Positions 27,245 to 35,672 of a stretch of DNA of 41,610 nt are shown here, piece after piece. Each line of letters starts with the position of its first letter. Within the stretch, counting starts at the first letter, position 1. Source of the DNA: an uncultured Campylobacter sp. (GTDB lineage: Bacteria; Campylobacterota; Campylobacteria; Campylobacterales; Campylobacteraceae); the NCBI RefSeq assembly GCF_938017775.1, contig NZ_CALIIU010000072.1, forward strand, positions 1 to 41,610, written 5' to 3'. The translations under genes were made by a program, and so were the position numbers. The notes under the pieces were generated by a model. That model had not been told where the DNA came from. It ran no database searches and saw only the letters and a program-made list of their open reading frames with translations.

Positions 27245-28351
27245 TTACATCCTAATCTTGTAGGTCTTGTAGTTATCTTTCATCCTAAACGTCAGCAAAT
27301 TTTGTAAAATTCCAAAGAGGATCATAAAGGTGATGAAGCTGCTGCCTCCATAGCTGAAAAACGGCAGCGGTACACCTACGACGGGCGCGAAGCCCACCAC
27401 CATCGAGATATTGACGCCCGCGTAGATAAAGATAAGCGAGGCAAGCGCGCTCGTAAAGACCCGTATCAGATAATCGCTTTTGAAATCGTAGTTCAGGCTC
27501 AGCAGATGCAGTATCAGCAGCGCATACAACGCAATCAGCGCGGCAGCCCCCACGAAGCCGAAGCGCTCGATCGTATAAGCGAAGATAAAATCGCTCGTCG
27601 CAATCGGCAAGAATTTAAAGTGCGTCTGCGTCGCTTCATCTCTATCCTTGCCGTAGATGCCGCCGTTTCCGATAGCGATGATCGCCTGCTTGACCTGATA
27701 ATTGGGCTCCTCGCTGATAAAATCGGCGATGCGCTTTTTTTGATAATCGTGCATGTTTTCGTACAAAATCGGCGAGCTGGCCACAAAAACGATGATCAGC
27801 GTAAGCCAGATTTTTTTATCGACGCCGATGATGAAAAGGATCGCAAATCCCGTCAAAAAAAGTATCGCGGCGGTGCCCAGATCAGGCTCTTTAGCGATCA
27901 AAACAAAGGGCAGAAGTATGTAAAAGCTTAGGCGCAAAAAATCCTTCAGCCCGTAGCCGTTTTTCGGCGGCGGATTTTTGTGTATCAGATACATCAGCAT
28001 TAGGATAAACGCGGGCTTCATCACCTCGCTGGGCTGCAGCGTAAAATGCACGAAAGGGATCTCCAGCCAGCGTCTCGCTCCTAGCTTGCTAACGCCGAAA
28101 AAATCGACGCTTAGCAGCAATATGATGTTGGTCCAATAAAATATCGGGATCAGATATAAAAATTTGCGTATCGGAAAGAGAAAAAACAGCGTAAAAACGG
28201 CAAATCCGACGCCGAAATAAACCACCTGCTTCGAGGATAGCACGTCGTTTGCCTCGCTTATTAAAACGTATGAAAAAACCACTATCGGCACGATCAAAAA
28301 AGGTTGAATGAAATCAAAATATGCTAAAATCTTTTTGTCAATTTTAAACAA
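27245..28351 (-). CDS. rodA: Peptidoglycan glycosyltransferase RodA (SEDS family)
   Basis: 368-residue polytopic SEDS protein that polymerises lipid II during side-wall elongation. Motifs: GARRWLEIPFVHFTLQPSEV, AKEPDLGTAAI (with the catalytic-region Asp), QVKQAIIAIGNGGIYGKDRD, THFKFLPIATSDFIFAYTIER and GVPLPFFSYGGSS near the end. About ten membrane helices. FKFLP.ATSDFIF favours RodA over FtsW (which has a HLP.AHTDFIF-like form). Start is TTG at 28351; homologues begin close to this point. Corresponds to mrdB of C. jejuni as recalled. Confidence 0.93.
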   Translation of the reverse strand: MFKIDKKILAYFDFIQPFLIVPIVVFSYVLISEANDVLSSKQVVYFGVGFAVFTLFFLFPIRKFLYLIPIFYWTNIILLLSVDFFGVSKLGARRWLEIPFVHFTLQPSEVMKPAFILMLMYLIHKNPPPKNGYGLKDFLRLSFYILLPFVLIAKEPDLGTAAILFLTGFAILFIIGVDKKIWLTLIIVFVASSPILYENMHDYQKKRIADFISEEPNYQVKQAIIAIGNGGIYGKDRDEATQTHFKFLPIATSDFIFAYTIERFGFVGAAALIALYALLILHLLSLNYDFKSDYLIRVFTSALASLIFIYAGVNISMVVGFAPVVGVPLPFFSYGGSSFITFMILFGILQNLLTFRMKDNYKTYKIRM

Positions 28352-28404
28352 CGCTTAATCCTAATTAAAATTTTGACGTAAGAATAGCCAAAAAAGGTAT
28401 AAAT

Positions 28405-30006
28405 TTGGATAATCTAATAGCACAATGCAGCGAAAGGCTCGATGTTTTTTTAAGCTCGCAGCTTGGAATTTCGCGCAACCAAATATCAAATTTAATCAAA
28501 TCCGCTGCGGTCAGAGTGGATGGCGCAGTGCAGAGCAGGCCTGGCTACAAGCTATCCGCGGGCGAACTCGTGCACATCGACTACCCCGCGCCCGCGCCGC
28601 AGCAAACAAGCGCAGAGCGGCTAGATTTCGACGTTGAAATTTTATACGAGGACGAGGATCTGCTAGTGGTAAACAAGCCCGCAGGCCTTACCGTCCACCC
28701 TGCCGCAAGCGTCAAAGAGCCCACGCTCGTGGACTGGCTCAAGTCTCGCGGCTATCTGCTCTCTAGCCTCGGCGGCGAGCTTCGCGCAGGCATCGTGCAC
28801 CGCCTGGATAAGCTCACCAGCGGCGCCCTACTCGTCGCCAAAAACAACGCCGCGCACGCCGCGCTCTCGGCGCAGCTAAGCGACAAGAGCATGGGGCGGA
28901 TATACCTCGCGCTCATCGACCTACCGCTGAAAGAGCCCTGCGTGATCGAGCGCCCGATCGCTCGCAACCCCGCAAACCGTCTAAAAATGGGGATCGTGCC
29001 CGGCGGACGCAATGCAAAGAGCGCGTTTTATGAAATTTTAAGCGGAGCGGAACTAAGCGAGCTTCAAAACTCCGCCCAGAAGTGCGATGAAATTTTAAGT
29101 ACGAGCGCGGGCGATAGTACAGCTGCGGGCAATAACGCGGGCATGGATGAAATTTCAGCCGCCGATAAAATTTTAGCTGCGAACGCAGGCGCAAGTAGAA
29201 TTTCGGCTAAGGACAAAATTTTGGGTGACGCTACGGATAAAATTTCAATGGGTGATGCGGATAAAATTTCGGCGACCGATAAAATTTCAGATGCGACCAC
29301 AGATATAGGCAAAATTTCAGCCGTATCCACAGGCAAGGATAAAATTTTAAGCGCTAGCAGGGGTGCGGATACGAGTAAAATTTTAGCGACCGACGCAAGC
29401 GCGAATCCCAACGCGGGCATGGATGAAATTTTAAACGACTACGCAGGCGCGAATAACGCGGATGAAATTTCAAATAATTGCATGCGGAGCGCGGATAAAA
29501 TTTCAATCCAAAGCGCAGATAAAATTCCAAGCAGCCGCGCGGATAACGCAGATAAAATTTTAACCGCCAAAATGAGCGCGGATCAAACCCACCCCGCCCG
29601 TCTCGCCGAGAATAAATTTTTAAATTTTAAAAATCCCGCTCAAAACCAAATTCTGCCGCCGCTAAGTCTAAAGAGCTTTAATCTCGTCGCGGCAAAGCTC
29701 TTCACGGGCCGCACGCATCAGATCCGCGTGCATTTAAGCTCGATAAATCGGCACATTTTGGGCGATCATTTATACGGATTTAAGAGCGAAAACGCTAAAA
29801 TTAGCAGGATTTTGCTCCATGCCTATTTGCTCTATTTCATCCATCCGCGAAGCGGCAAAGAGGTGAAAATATGCGCGGGCTTGCCGAGCGAATTTCTAAA
29901 TTTTACGACAAATCAAAAGGTAAAGGATGAAATTTATGAAAAAATTTTACCAACTAACGTTGAGCGCTACTTTAGCGATACTAGTGGCTGGCTGCGCTAC
30001 GTCTAG
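28405..30006 (+). CDS. RluD-type 23S rRNA pseudouridine synthase with large repeat insertion
   Basis: Pseudouridine synthase of the RluA/RluD family: N-terminal S4 domain (RLDVFLSSQLGISRNQISNL), then VVNKPAGLTVHP, the catalytic motif GIVHRLDKLTSG (Asp about 135), RIYLAL, and the C-terminal GRTHQIRVHLSSINRHILGDHLYG. Expected length is about 320 residues; this one is 533. The excess is about residues 214-422, built of DKIS, DKIL, DEIS and DEIL units with Ala/Gly/Ser linkers, placed between KSAFYEIL and FNLVAAKLFTGRTHQIR. The frame is open throughout. The start is TTG behind AAAAGG. Its last 24 codons overlap the FlpA-like gene. C. jejuni has the equivalent gene (Cj1280c) in the same place. Confidence 0.88.
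   Translation: MDNLIAQCSERLDVFLSSQLGISRNQISNLIKSAAVRVDGAVQSRPGYKLSAGELVHIDYPAPAPQQTSAERLDFDVEILYEDEDLLVVNKPAGLTVHPAASVKEPTLVDWLKSRGYLLSSLGGELRAGIVHRLDKLTSGALLVAKNNAAHAALSAQLSDKSMGRIYLALIDLPLKEPCVIERPIARNPANRLKMGIVPGGRNAKSAFYEILSGAELSELQNSAQKCDEILSTSAGDSTAAGNNAGMDEISAADKILAANAGASRISAKDKILGDATDKISMGDADKISATDKISDATTDIGKISAVSTGKDKILSASRGADTSKILATDASANPNAGMDEILNDYAGANNADEISNNCMRSADKISIQSADKIPSSRADNADKILTAKMSADQTHPARLAENKFLNFKNPAQNQILPPLSLKSFNLVAAKLFTGRTHQIRVHLSSINRHILGDHLYGFKSENAKISRILLHAYLLYFIHPRSGKEVKICAGLPSEFLNFTTNQKVKDEIYEKILPTNVERYFSDTSGWLRYV
29044..29670 (+). repeat. AAATTT-centred repeat insertion in the rluD-type gene
   Basis: I count about 16 AAATTT words in 29041-29640, mostly inside GATAAAATTT or GATGAAATTT, spaced irregularly but always in the same reading frame. 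They are joined by G+C-richer linkers coding for Ala, Gly, Ser and Asn. The block has no RluD motif. Confidence 0.85.
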
Positions 30007-30601
30007 CGCGCCTAGCGCAAGCGACGAAAGCCTGCCGCGCGTAGAGGGTATTAGGACGATCACAAGCGACAATGAAATCGGACTTGAGTGGCCTAGATAT
30101 GACAGCAATACCGCCGTGCTGGGGTTTGTAGTCTACCGAGCGCCTGCAAGCGGCGGCGAAGCCAAAAAGATCGCCACCATCGCAGACCCATACTCCACTC
30201 ACTACGTAGATACGAGGCTGCAGCCGGGCACTTCGTATAAATACACGGTGCGCACATACGGCGCCAAGGGCGTTTCGGCTCCTTCTCCGGTCGCTATCGC
30301 AAGCACCGCTAAGATGCTAGAGTCCGTGCCGTTTGCGCAGGCGATCTACGGGCTTCCGGGCCGCGTTAAGATCATCTGGCGCCCGCATCCGGATCTTCGC
30401 GTAAGCTCCTATCTAATCGAGCGCCGTCCTAAGGGAGGCGAGTCATGGAGCACGATTAAAGAGGTTCGCGGCAGACTTAGCGCTGAGTATATCGACAATA
30501 TCGATTACGGCGAAGGATACGAATACCGTATTACCGTCAAAACCGAAAACGGAGAGCTGTCCAAGCCTAGTGCAGTCATTGCCGCAGCGCAGGCAGAATA
30601 A
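29936..30601 (+). CDS. flpA: FlpA-like fibronectin type III lipoprotein, short form
   Basis: 221-residue lipoprotein: signal peptide and lipobox (ATLAILVAGC), then two fibronectin type III-like domains, the first with GLEWPRYDSN..VLGFVVYRA and YKYTVRTYG, the second with IIWRPHPDLRVSSYLIERR and YEYRITVKTENG. C. jejuni FlpA (Cj1279c) is an adhesin of about 410 residues with three such domains, and its fibronectin site was mapped to WRPHPDFRV; here the site is WRPHPDLRV at residues 148-156. The third domain is absent, and trmB follows four bases after the stop. ATG 29936 is preferred (AAGGAT at good spacing) over ATG 29927. Neighbours match C. jejuni order. Confidence 0.85.
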   Translation: MKKFYQLTLSATLAILVAGCATSSAPSASDESLPRVEGIRTITSDNEIGLEWPRYDSNTAVLGFVVYRAPASGGEAKKIATIADPYSTHYVDTRLQPGTSYKYTVRTYGAKGVSAPSPVAIASTAKMLESVPFAQAIYGLPGRVKIIWRPHPDLRVSSYLIERRPKGGESWSTIKEVRGRLSAEYIDNIDYGEGYEYRITVKTENGELSKPSAVIAAAQAE

Positions 30602-30604
30602 AGT

Positions 30605-32812
30605 TTGCCGAATTTCATAGCCCAAAGCGTGAGTCTGCCGCCGCTGCCTGCGAAATTCGGCGAGACCGAGTTTTTAGAGACGGCTCTCGGCAGAAATTTA
30701 ACGCTTGTGCGAACCAAGAGCTTTGATAGCGAGTTTTTTATCACCCTGAAGCCCAGCGGCGACAAGGTGATAGTAAAGGGCGAAAAGATCACCAAACCCG
30801 CCAAGATCGGTCATCTGCAGCGAGCGCTTGAAATTTTTAAAGAGCGCTTCTGCGGGCGGATTATTTCGCAAGCGTTTGCTTACAAAGACAGTTCGCTTAC
30901 CGAAAAAACGCCGCTGATTTTGGACGAGAATGAAATTTTATCCCTCGTAAAAAGCTCTAAATTTGATAAAATTTTCATCGAGATCGGCTTCGGCTCGGGC
31001 AGACACCTACTTCATCAAGCGCGCTCAAATCAAGACGCGCTGCTAATCGGCATCGAAATTTACAAGCCCGCAATCGAGCAGGTCGCAAAGCTAGCGATCC
31101 GCAAGGGGCTGCAAAACATCGCTCTCATAGCCACTGACGCGCGGGTTTTACTGAGCCTGCTTCCCGCGGGCTGCCTGCAGCGCGTGTTTTTGCACTTCCC
31201 CGTGCCGTGGGACGACGCACCGCACCGCCGCGTCATAAGCGACGAGTTCGCCTCGCAGATCGCGCGCACGCTCGGGCTCGGCGGCCGCTTCGAGCTTCGT
31301 ACCGACAGCGAGGAGTACTTCCTCTACGCGATGCAAAAACTCTCGCCCTACGTGCAGCGCAAAGCGGGTGAAATTTCGCACTTCAAAAACCGCGACGCCG
31401 CGGTAGCTAGCAAATACGAGGATAGATGGCGCAAAATGGATAAAGATATCTACGATCTGATCTACGAGAACAAAACCGCGAGCCGTGGCGAGCCGCAGCA
31501 GTTTGAGATGGAATTTTTAAAATTTGACGCGGCGGCAATTGCGCGAAATTTTAAAAATTTCACCTTCAAAGGTGAGGATTTTTTCGTGCATTTTGAGGAA
31601 ATTTTTTACTTTGACGCGCAGAAAAGCTTAGGCACGGGTGGGGCTTGCACAGAGGACGGCGTAAATTTAAGCGGCGCGGGAGAAGCGATAAACGACAAAG
31701 CTATAAATTTAGACGCGACGCGCGACAAAAATTTAACCGAGCGCGCGAGCATGGATAAAATTTCGGCAAGCGGCGGCAAAATTTTAACTACGACAGCGGG
31801 CGATAAAATTTCAGCTTGCGCGAACACTACGCAAATTCTAAAAAAAGCAAGCGGCGCACTGAATACAAACCGCGCGGATAAGACGGGCGCAAAAGAGAGT
31901 ATAAATTTAAATCAAAATTGCTCTAGCTCAAACGGCGTAAATTTAATGAGTGACGTTCCTGTCGCAGTAAGCGCTAAATTTAGCCGCCCCGCCCCAAGCG
32001 AAAAGCGCGCTTTAGCCTGCGAGCAGATCGCGACAAGCAGCGCGCTAAATGCTAGCGACACGGAGGGCACGCTTGCAGCTATCGGCGCGACAGGCACAAG
32101 CACTACACCCGAAGCGATCAGCACAATAGATACAAACAATGTGCCGAATTTGGATGGCTCATTCGCAGCGACCCGTGCAGCAAAAGCAAGCGCCGCATCA
32201 AATGCAACCCACACGGATGAAGCGAACGTTACGCAAATTCTAAAAAAAGCGAGCGACGCACTAAATACAAACCATGCAGATGAAACGGGCGCAAATTTAA
32301 ACGAGGATCGCTTGAGCGTAAAGGGCATAAATTTAACAGACGGCGGCGCAGTGAGTGCTAGAAATACAACGAACGCAAGCGTCTTACTTTGCAAAAATGA
32401 ATTGCAAGCCGAACTAAAAAACGAGCTAAACCACGCTGTCGAATCGCAAGCAGAATTACAAAATAAGTCAAACTCTATCAAGTCGCAAGTTGAGCGCCAA
32501 AGTGAGCCGAAGCGAGCCGAGCTACAAGCCGAACACCAAGACAAATTAAATCGTGCCGAGCCGCAAGATAAACAGCAAAGCAAGCCGTGCTGCGCCGAGC
32601 AGCAAAACGAACAGCAAAGCAAGCCGTGCACCGCTGAGCCGCAAGACGTGCTAATCCTGCTTTCGCTAGGTGCATTCGACTTTCCGCAGCAGTGTTTCAT
32701 CCGCGTAAACGCAAGCGGTACGCGCTACTTTATCTGCCGCCCGCTTCCTACGCGCGAAAATCACGCGGCACATCAAAAAATTTCGGAGATATTTTCACAA
32801 TGGCAGAGATAA
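30605..32812 (+). CDS. trmB: tRNA (guanine-N7)-methyltransferase with large low-complexity insertion
   Basis: S-adenosylmethionine-dependent m7G46 tRNA methyltransferase. It begins MPNF like Campylobacter homologues and has a lineage-specific N-terminal domain, the SAM motif IEIGFGSGRHLLHQA (about 123), the signature FLHFPVPWDDAPHRRVISDEF, and FELRTDSEEYF. Campylobacter TrmB is about 390 residues; this is 735. The extra 340 or so residues (about 338-680) are Ala/Ser/Asn/Thr- and then Gln/Lys/Glu-rich with internal duplications. A conserved-looking end (SLGAFDFPQQCFIRVN..RYFICRPLPT) resumes after it. The TTG start follows the flpA stop by three bases. Reading frame intact; overlaps ftsE by 13 bases. 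Confidence 0.88.
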   Translation: MPNFIAQSVSLPPLPAKFGETEFLETALGRNLTLVRTKSFDSEFFITLKPSGDKVIVKGEKITKPAKIGHLQRALEIFKERFCGRIISQAFAYKDSSLTEKTPLILDENEILSLVKSSKFDKIFIEIGFGSGRHLLHQARSNQDALLIGIEIYKPAIEQVAKLAIRKGLQNIALIATDARVLLSLLPAGCLQRVFLHFPVPWDDAPHRRVISDEFASQIARTLGLGGRFELRTDSEEYFLYAMQKLSPYVQRKAGEISHFKNRDAAVASKYEDRWRKMDKDIYDLIYENKTASRGEPQQFEMEFLKFDAAAIARNFKNFTFKGEDFFVHFEEIFYFDAQKSLGTGGACTEDGVNLSGAGEAINDKAINLDATRDKNLTERASMDKISASGGKILTTTAGDKISACANTTQILKKASGALNTNRADKTGAKESINLNQNCSSSNGVNLMSDVPVAVSAKFSRPAPSEKRALACEQIATSSALNASDTEGTLAAIGATGTSTTPEAISTIDTNNVPNLDGSFAATRAAKASAASNATHTDEANVTQILKKASDALNTNHADETGANLNEDRLSVKGINLTDGGAVSARNTTNASVLLCKNELQAELKNELNHAVESQAELQNKSNSIKSQVERQSEPKRAELQAEHQDKLNRAEPQDKQQSKPCCAEQQNEQQSKPCTAEPQDVLILLSLGAFDFPQQCFIRVNASGTRYFICRPLPTRENHAAHQKISEIFSQWQR
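31820..31893 (+). repeat. Internal direct repeat, copy 1 (74 bp)
   Basis: Aligns without gaps to 32222-32295 at 64 of 74 positions; all ten differences are transitions. Encodes a segment containing TQILKKASGALNTNRADKTG. Confidence 0.85.
32222..32295 (+). repeat. Internal direct repeat, copy 2 (74 bp)
   Basis: Partner of 31820-31893, same reading frame, encoding TQILKKASDALNTNHADETG. Indicates duplication within the trmB insertion. Confidence 0.85.
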
Positions 32813-33489
32813 CGGACGATTACAACATCATCACCGCAGCGGGCCTCACGCTGGGCTACGAAAAGGCGGGCGCGGTCATCCAAGACGCAAATTTCGGCAT
32901 CGGCGCGAAGGATTTCGTCATCATCACGGGCAAGAGCGGCAGCGGCAAATCCACGCTGCTTAAGTCCTTCTACGGCGGCATCGACATCATCGGCGGCGAG
33001 CTGAACGTCTGTCTGTGCGATCTAAAAGGCATCACGAACTCCGATCTGCGCACCCTGCGCCAGCGTATCGGCATTATCTTTCAAAACTACCGCCTGATCA
33101 ACGAATGGACGATCGAGCGCAATATAATGCTTCCGTTAATGATAATGGGCTACAATCAGCAGGTCTGCCAAGACCAAGCCAAAAAGCTACTGCGCCATGT
33201 CGAACTCGGGCACAAGATGGGCAAGTATCCGCTCGAGCTTAGCGGCGGCGAGCAGCAGCGCGTGGCTTTGGCGCGTGCGATGGCGCATAATCCGCGCCTG
33301 CTGCTGTGCGACGAGCCTACGGGAAATTTGGACGACTACTCCAGCGCCATTATTTGGAATTTGCTGCGCTCGGCGTGCGAGTCGTGGAACGCCTGCGTCG
33401 TCATCGTAACGCACAAAATGCCCGCCACGCTGCGTTTTAGGCACCGACATTTTGAGATTAAGGACGCTAAAGTAAATGAAATCGATTAA
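32800..33489 (+). CDS. ftsE: Cell-division ABC transporter ATP-binding protein FtsE
   Basis: 229-residue ABC ATPase that, with FtsX, energises septal peptidoglycan hydrolase activation. Walker A GKSGSGKST, Q-loop FQNYRLINEWT, signature LSGGEQQRVALARAMAHNP, Walker B LLLCDEPTGNLD and H-loop VTHK are all intact. ATG 32800 is chosen because homologues begin just before the first beta strand; an earlier in-frame start at 32692 lies deep in trmB. Overlaps trmB by 13 bases and ftsX by 14. Confidence 0.94.
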   Translation: MAEITDDYNIITAAGLTLGYEKAGAVIQDANFGIGAKDFVIITGKSGSGKSTLLKSFYGGIDIIGGELNVCLCDLKGITNSDLRTLRQRIGIIFQNYRLINEWTIERNIMLPLMIMGYNQQVCQDQAKKLLRHVELGHKMGKYPLELSGGEQQRVALARAMAHNPRLLLCDEPTGNLDDYSSAIIWNLLRSACESWNACVVIVTHKMPATLRFRHRHFEIKDAKVNEID

Positions 33490-34291
33490 AACCCATTTCG
33501 GCGTGATCTTTTCGCTCGTCGCGCTGCTTTTTTCCGTGCAGTTTGGAATTTTTATGAGCAATCTAACCAAAAGCTACGAGCGCTCGATCCAAAACGAATA
33601 CAACATCGTGCTAGTCTCCAAAACCCCGCTCAGCCTGCAAGACGCGCAAAAAGCGGTACCTAAAATCAGCTCGATTAGCGAAATTTCCACAGCGGGCATC
33701 ACCGAGCGCCTGAAGGATAAAATTTCACAAAACGCCTTTGCCGAGCTTAGTAAAAATTTGCCTAAATTTTATAGCGTCAAGCTTGAAAGCTTCCCCGACG
33801 CCGCGCAGCTTGCCAAGATCGAGCAGGATCTAAAATCTATTGGCTCGCTTACGAGGGTAGAAATTTTTAAAAAAACCCACGATGAAATTTTTAAAATTTT
33901 ACTGCTTATCAAAAGCCTCGTTTACGGCTTTGCGTTTCTCATTGTGCTTTTAGGCGTGATGTTAATTCACCGCCAGATGCGTATCTGGGTTTACGAACAC
34001 AAAGAGCGCATCGAGATCATGGAGCTTTTCGGCGCGTCGTTTCTTATAAAAAGCGGCAAGCTCTACCGAATGGCGATAATCGACTCTTTCATCGCCACGC
34101 TGATCGTGACCTGCTTCTACATTGCGCTTCCTTCTTGGGAGGTGTTTTCGACCACGCTTAAGGGCATCGGCGATCTGCGCACCGCCATAGTGCTGCCTTA
34201 CGATGCGCTGATTCTTTTGGGTGTCGCCTTGGCGCTATCTATCATCGCGGTAAGTTTTGTGATGCTGCAAATCGGAAATAAACGAGCATGA
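33476..34291 (+). CDS. ftsX: Cell-division protein FtsX
   Basis: 271 residues with FtsX topology: one N-terminal helix (about 9-28), a periplasmic domain (about 30-135), then three helices (about 140-163, 196-218, 240-262). The cytoplasmic loop WVYEHKERIEIMELFGAS is the conserved region between helices. Partner of FtsE; the periplasmic domain contacts the EnvC-like protein encoded next, which starts in the ftsX stop (ATGA). Confidence 0.93.
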   Translation: MKSIKTHFGVIFSLVALLFSVQFGIFMSNLTKSYERSIQNEYNIVLVSKTPLSLQDAQKAVPKISSISEISTAGITERLKDKISQNAFAELSKNLPKFYSVKLESFPDAAQLAKIEQDLKSIGSLTRVEIFKKTHDEIFKILLLIKSLVYGFAFLIVLLGVMLIHRQMRIWVYEHKERIEIMELFGASFLIKSGKLYRMAIIDSFIATLIVTCFYIALPSWEVFSTTLKGIGDLRTAIVLPYDALILLGVALALSIIAVSFVMLQIGNKRA

Positions 34292-35670
34292 AAAGGGCTT
34301 TTTTAGCGCCGCTTCTTGCGCTAGGGCTTGCCGCGGCTCTTACTTATGCCGCGCCCGCAAAGGGACAAAGCACGAAAGATAAGATCGCCAAAGCGGGTCA
34401 AGAGCTCAAAAGCTCGCAAAAGGAGGGGATGCAACTCTCGCAAAAGATCGACGAGATCGCAGGCCAGATCGTAAAGGAGCAGGAGGGCTTTAAAAAGCGC
34501 GAGGGCGAGATCAAACAGCTAAGCGACGCGATCGAGGGCTTAAAAGATCAATACGCCGCCGAAGCGCAGGAGCTTGAGAAGCTAAATAGCCAAAATGCCA
34601 CTCTCCTTAGCGTGCAAAGCGATCTGGAAAGCAAGATCGCAAGCGTGATCTCGCAAGAGTTATCATTTGATCTCATCACCGACGTAAATTCCACAACCAC
34701 GCCTGATTCTATCATGGCTAGCGAAATTTTAGAGGGGCTCGGCGTCGTTATGAACGACGAGCTGAAGGGGTTAATCAAAGACTACGAAAATAATCAAAAT
34801 TTTATCAACGAGCAGAACAAAAAGATCAAATCGATCCAGGCGAGCATGGCGGACTACGACAAGAAAAAAACCGATCTCAACGCCAAGCAAACCACCCAAA
34901 AAGAGAAGCTCGCGCAGATGAAAAAGGACAAAGAGGACTATATCGCGCGCCTAGAGAAGATAAACGACGAGCAAGACGCCATATCTAAGACCCTGCAGGA
35001 GCTTAAGATCATCGACGACGCCGAGGAAAAAGCCAAAGCGCAGAAGGAGGAAACGGCGCGCCAAGCAAAGCTTGAAGCGCAGAAGCAAAAGGAGCGCCAG
35101 GCACGCGAAAAAGAGTACGCCAAAGCAAAGGCGGCTGCCAAAAAGGCGGGCAAGCCCGAGCCTGCGCCTCCTAGCGAGCCCGAGCCCGAAGTGAACGAAC
35201 CAGCGGATGAGCGCGTAAGCAAGATCAACCAAAAGGTCAAGCAGTACGGCTCTAGCTATCAGTCCTCGCGCGTTAAAAAATACAGCGGAGCCAAGACCGC
35301 AGCGCCTTTAAGCGGCGCGTATTTGAAGCGAAAATTCGGCAATTACAACGATCCCGTTTATAACATCAAGCTTTTCAACGAAAATATCGTGCTGGGCTCA
35401 AACAGCGGCGACACGCAGGTTAAGGCGGTGCTACCGGGCAAAGTGGTCTTTGCTAAAGAAACCGCCGTGCTCGATAAGGTCGTGATCCTAGAGCACAGCG
35501 GCGGCATCCACACGATCTACGCGCATCTAAATCAGATCCCGCCTACCGTGCGCGTAGGCTCCAACGTCAAAAAGGGCTACATCATCGGGCGCATCGGCTC
35601 GGATCTGACATTTGAAGTGACGCAGCAGAACTACCACATCAACCCGCTCGATCTCATCAGCCTGAGGTAA
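34288..35670 (+). CDS. EnvC-like murein hydrolase activator, degenerate LytM domain
   Basis: 460 residues: signal peptide (MKRAFLAPLLALGLAAALTYA), long coiled coil (about 28-270, with a Lys/Glu/Ala-rich AKAKAAAKKAGK stretch), a linker and a C-terminal M23/LytM fold (about 345-458). Active M23 enzymes need HxxxD, and HxH plus a further His; here the first site reads NIKLFNENIVLG and the HLHYE-type site reads LTFEVTQ, with only YAHLN kept. It is therefore predicted to lack hydrolase activity and, like E. coli EnvC, to activate amidases (AmiA here) under FtsEX control. Gene order ftsE-ftsX-envC supports this. C. jejuni equivalent is Cj1275c as recalled. Confidence 0.9.
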   Translation: MKRAFLAPLLALGLAAALTYAAPAKGQSTKDKIAKAGQELKSSQKEGMQLSQKIDEIAGQIVKEQEGFKKREGEIKQLSDAIEGLKDQYAAEAQELEKLNSQNATLLSVQSDLESKIASVISQELSFDLITDVNSTTTPDSIMASEILEGLGVVMNDELKGLIKDYENNQNFINEQNKKIKSIQASMADYDKKKTDLNAKQTTQKEKLAQMKKDKEDYIARLEKINDEQDAISKTLQELKIIDDAEEKAKAQKEETARQAKLEAQKQKERQAREKEYAKAKAAAKKAGKPEPAPPSEPEPEVNEPADERVSKINQKVKQYGSSYQSSRVKKYSGAKTAAPLSGAYLKRKFGNYNDPVYNIKLFNENIVLGSNSGDTQVKAVLPGKVVFAKETAVLDKVVILEHSGGIHTIYAHLNQIPPTVRVGSNVKKGYIIGRIGSDLTFEVTQQNYHINPLDLISLR

Positions 35671-35672
35671 GC

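Larger units (their letters stand above)
31618..32645 (+). repeat. Low-complexity insertion in trmB
   Basis: About 1 kb of in-frame sequence with GATAAAATTTC and GTAAATTTAA units in the first part and GCCGAGC(C)GCAAGA-type tandem units in the last part (for example the repeated CAGCAAAGCAAGCCGTGC near 32575 and 32620). It separates the methyltransferase domain from a short C-terminal segment. Confidence 0.8.

Noticed and set aside
28913..29420. Minus-strand frames across the RluD-type repeat block (ILS/ILP-rich)
   Set aside because: Reverse reading of the GATAAAATTT units; no start context and no family resemblance.
29044..29670. Regularly recurring GATAAAATTT as a CRISPR-like array
   Set aside because: The conserved core is only about ten bases, spacing is irregular, units stay in the coding frame of the surrounding enzyme, and no cas genes are present.
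31912..32700. Minus-strand open frame of 262 codons, Cys/Ser/Phe-rich
   Set aside because: It is the antisense of the low-complexity trmB insertion; repeat periodicity keeps it open, and it has no motif or RBS support.
32692..32799. Longer FtsE N-terminus
   Set aside because: The extra 36 residues overlap trmB and do not look like FtsE; ATG 32800 fits the family start.
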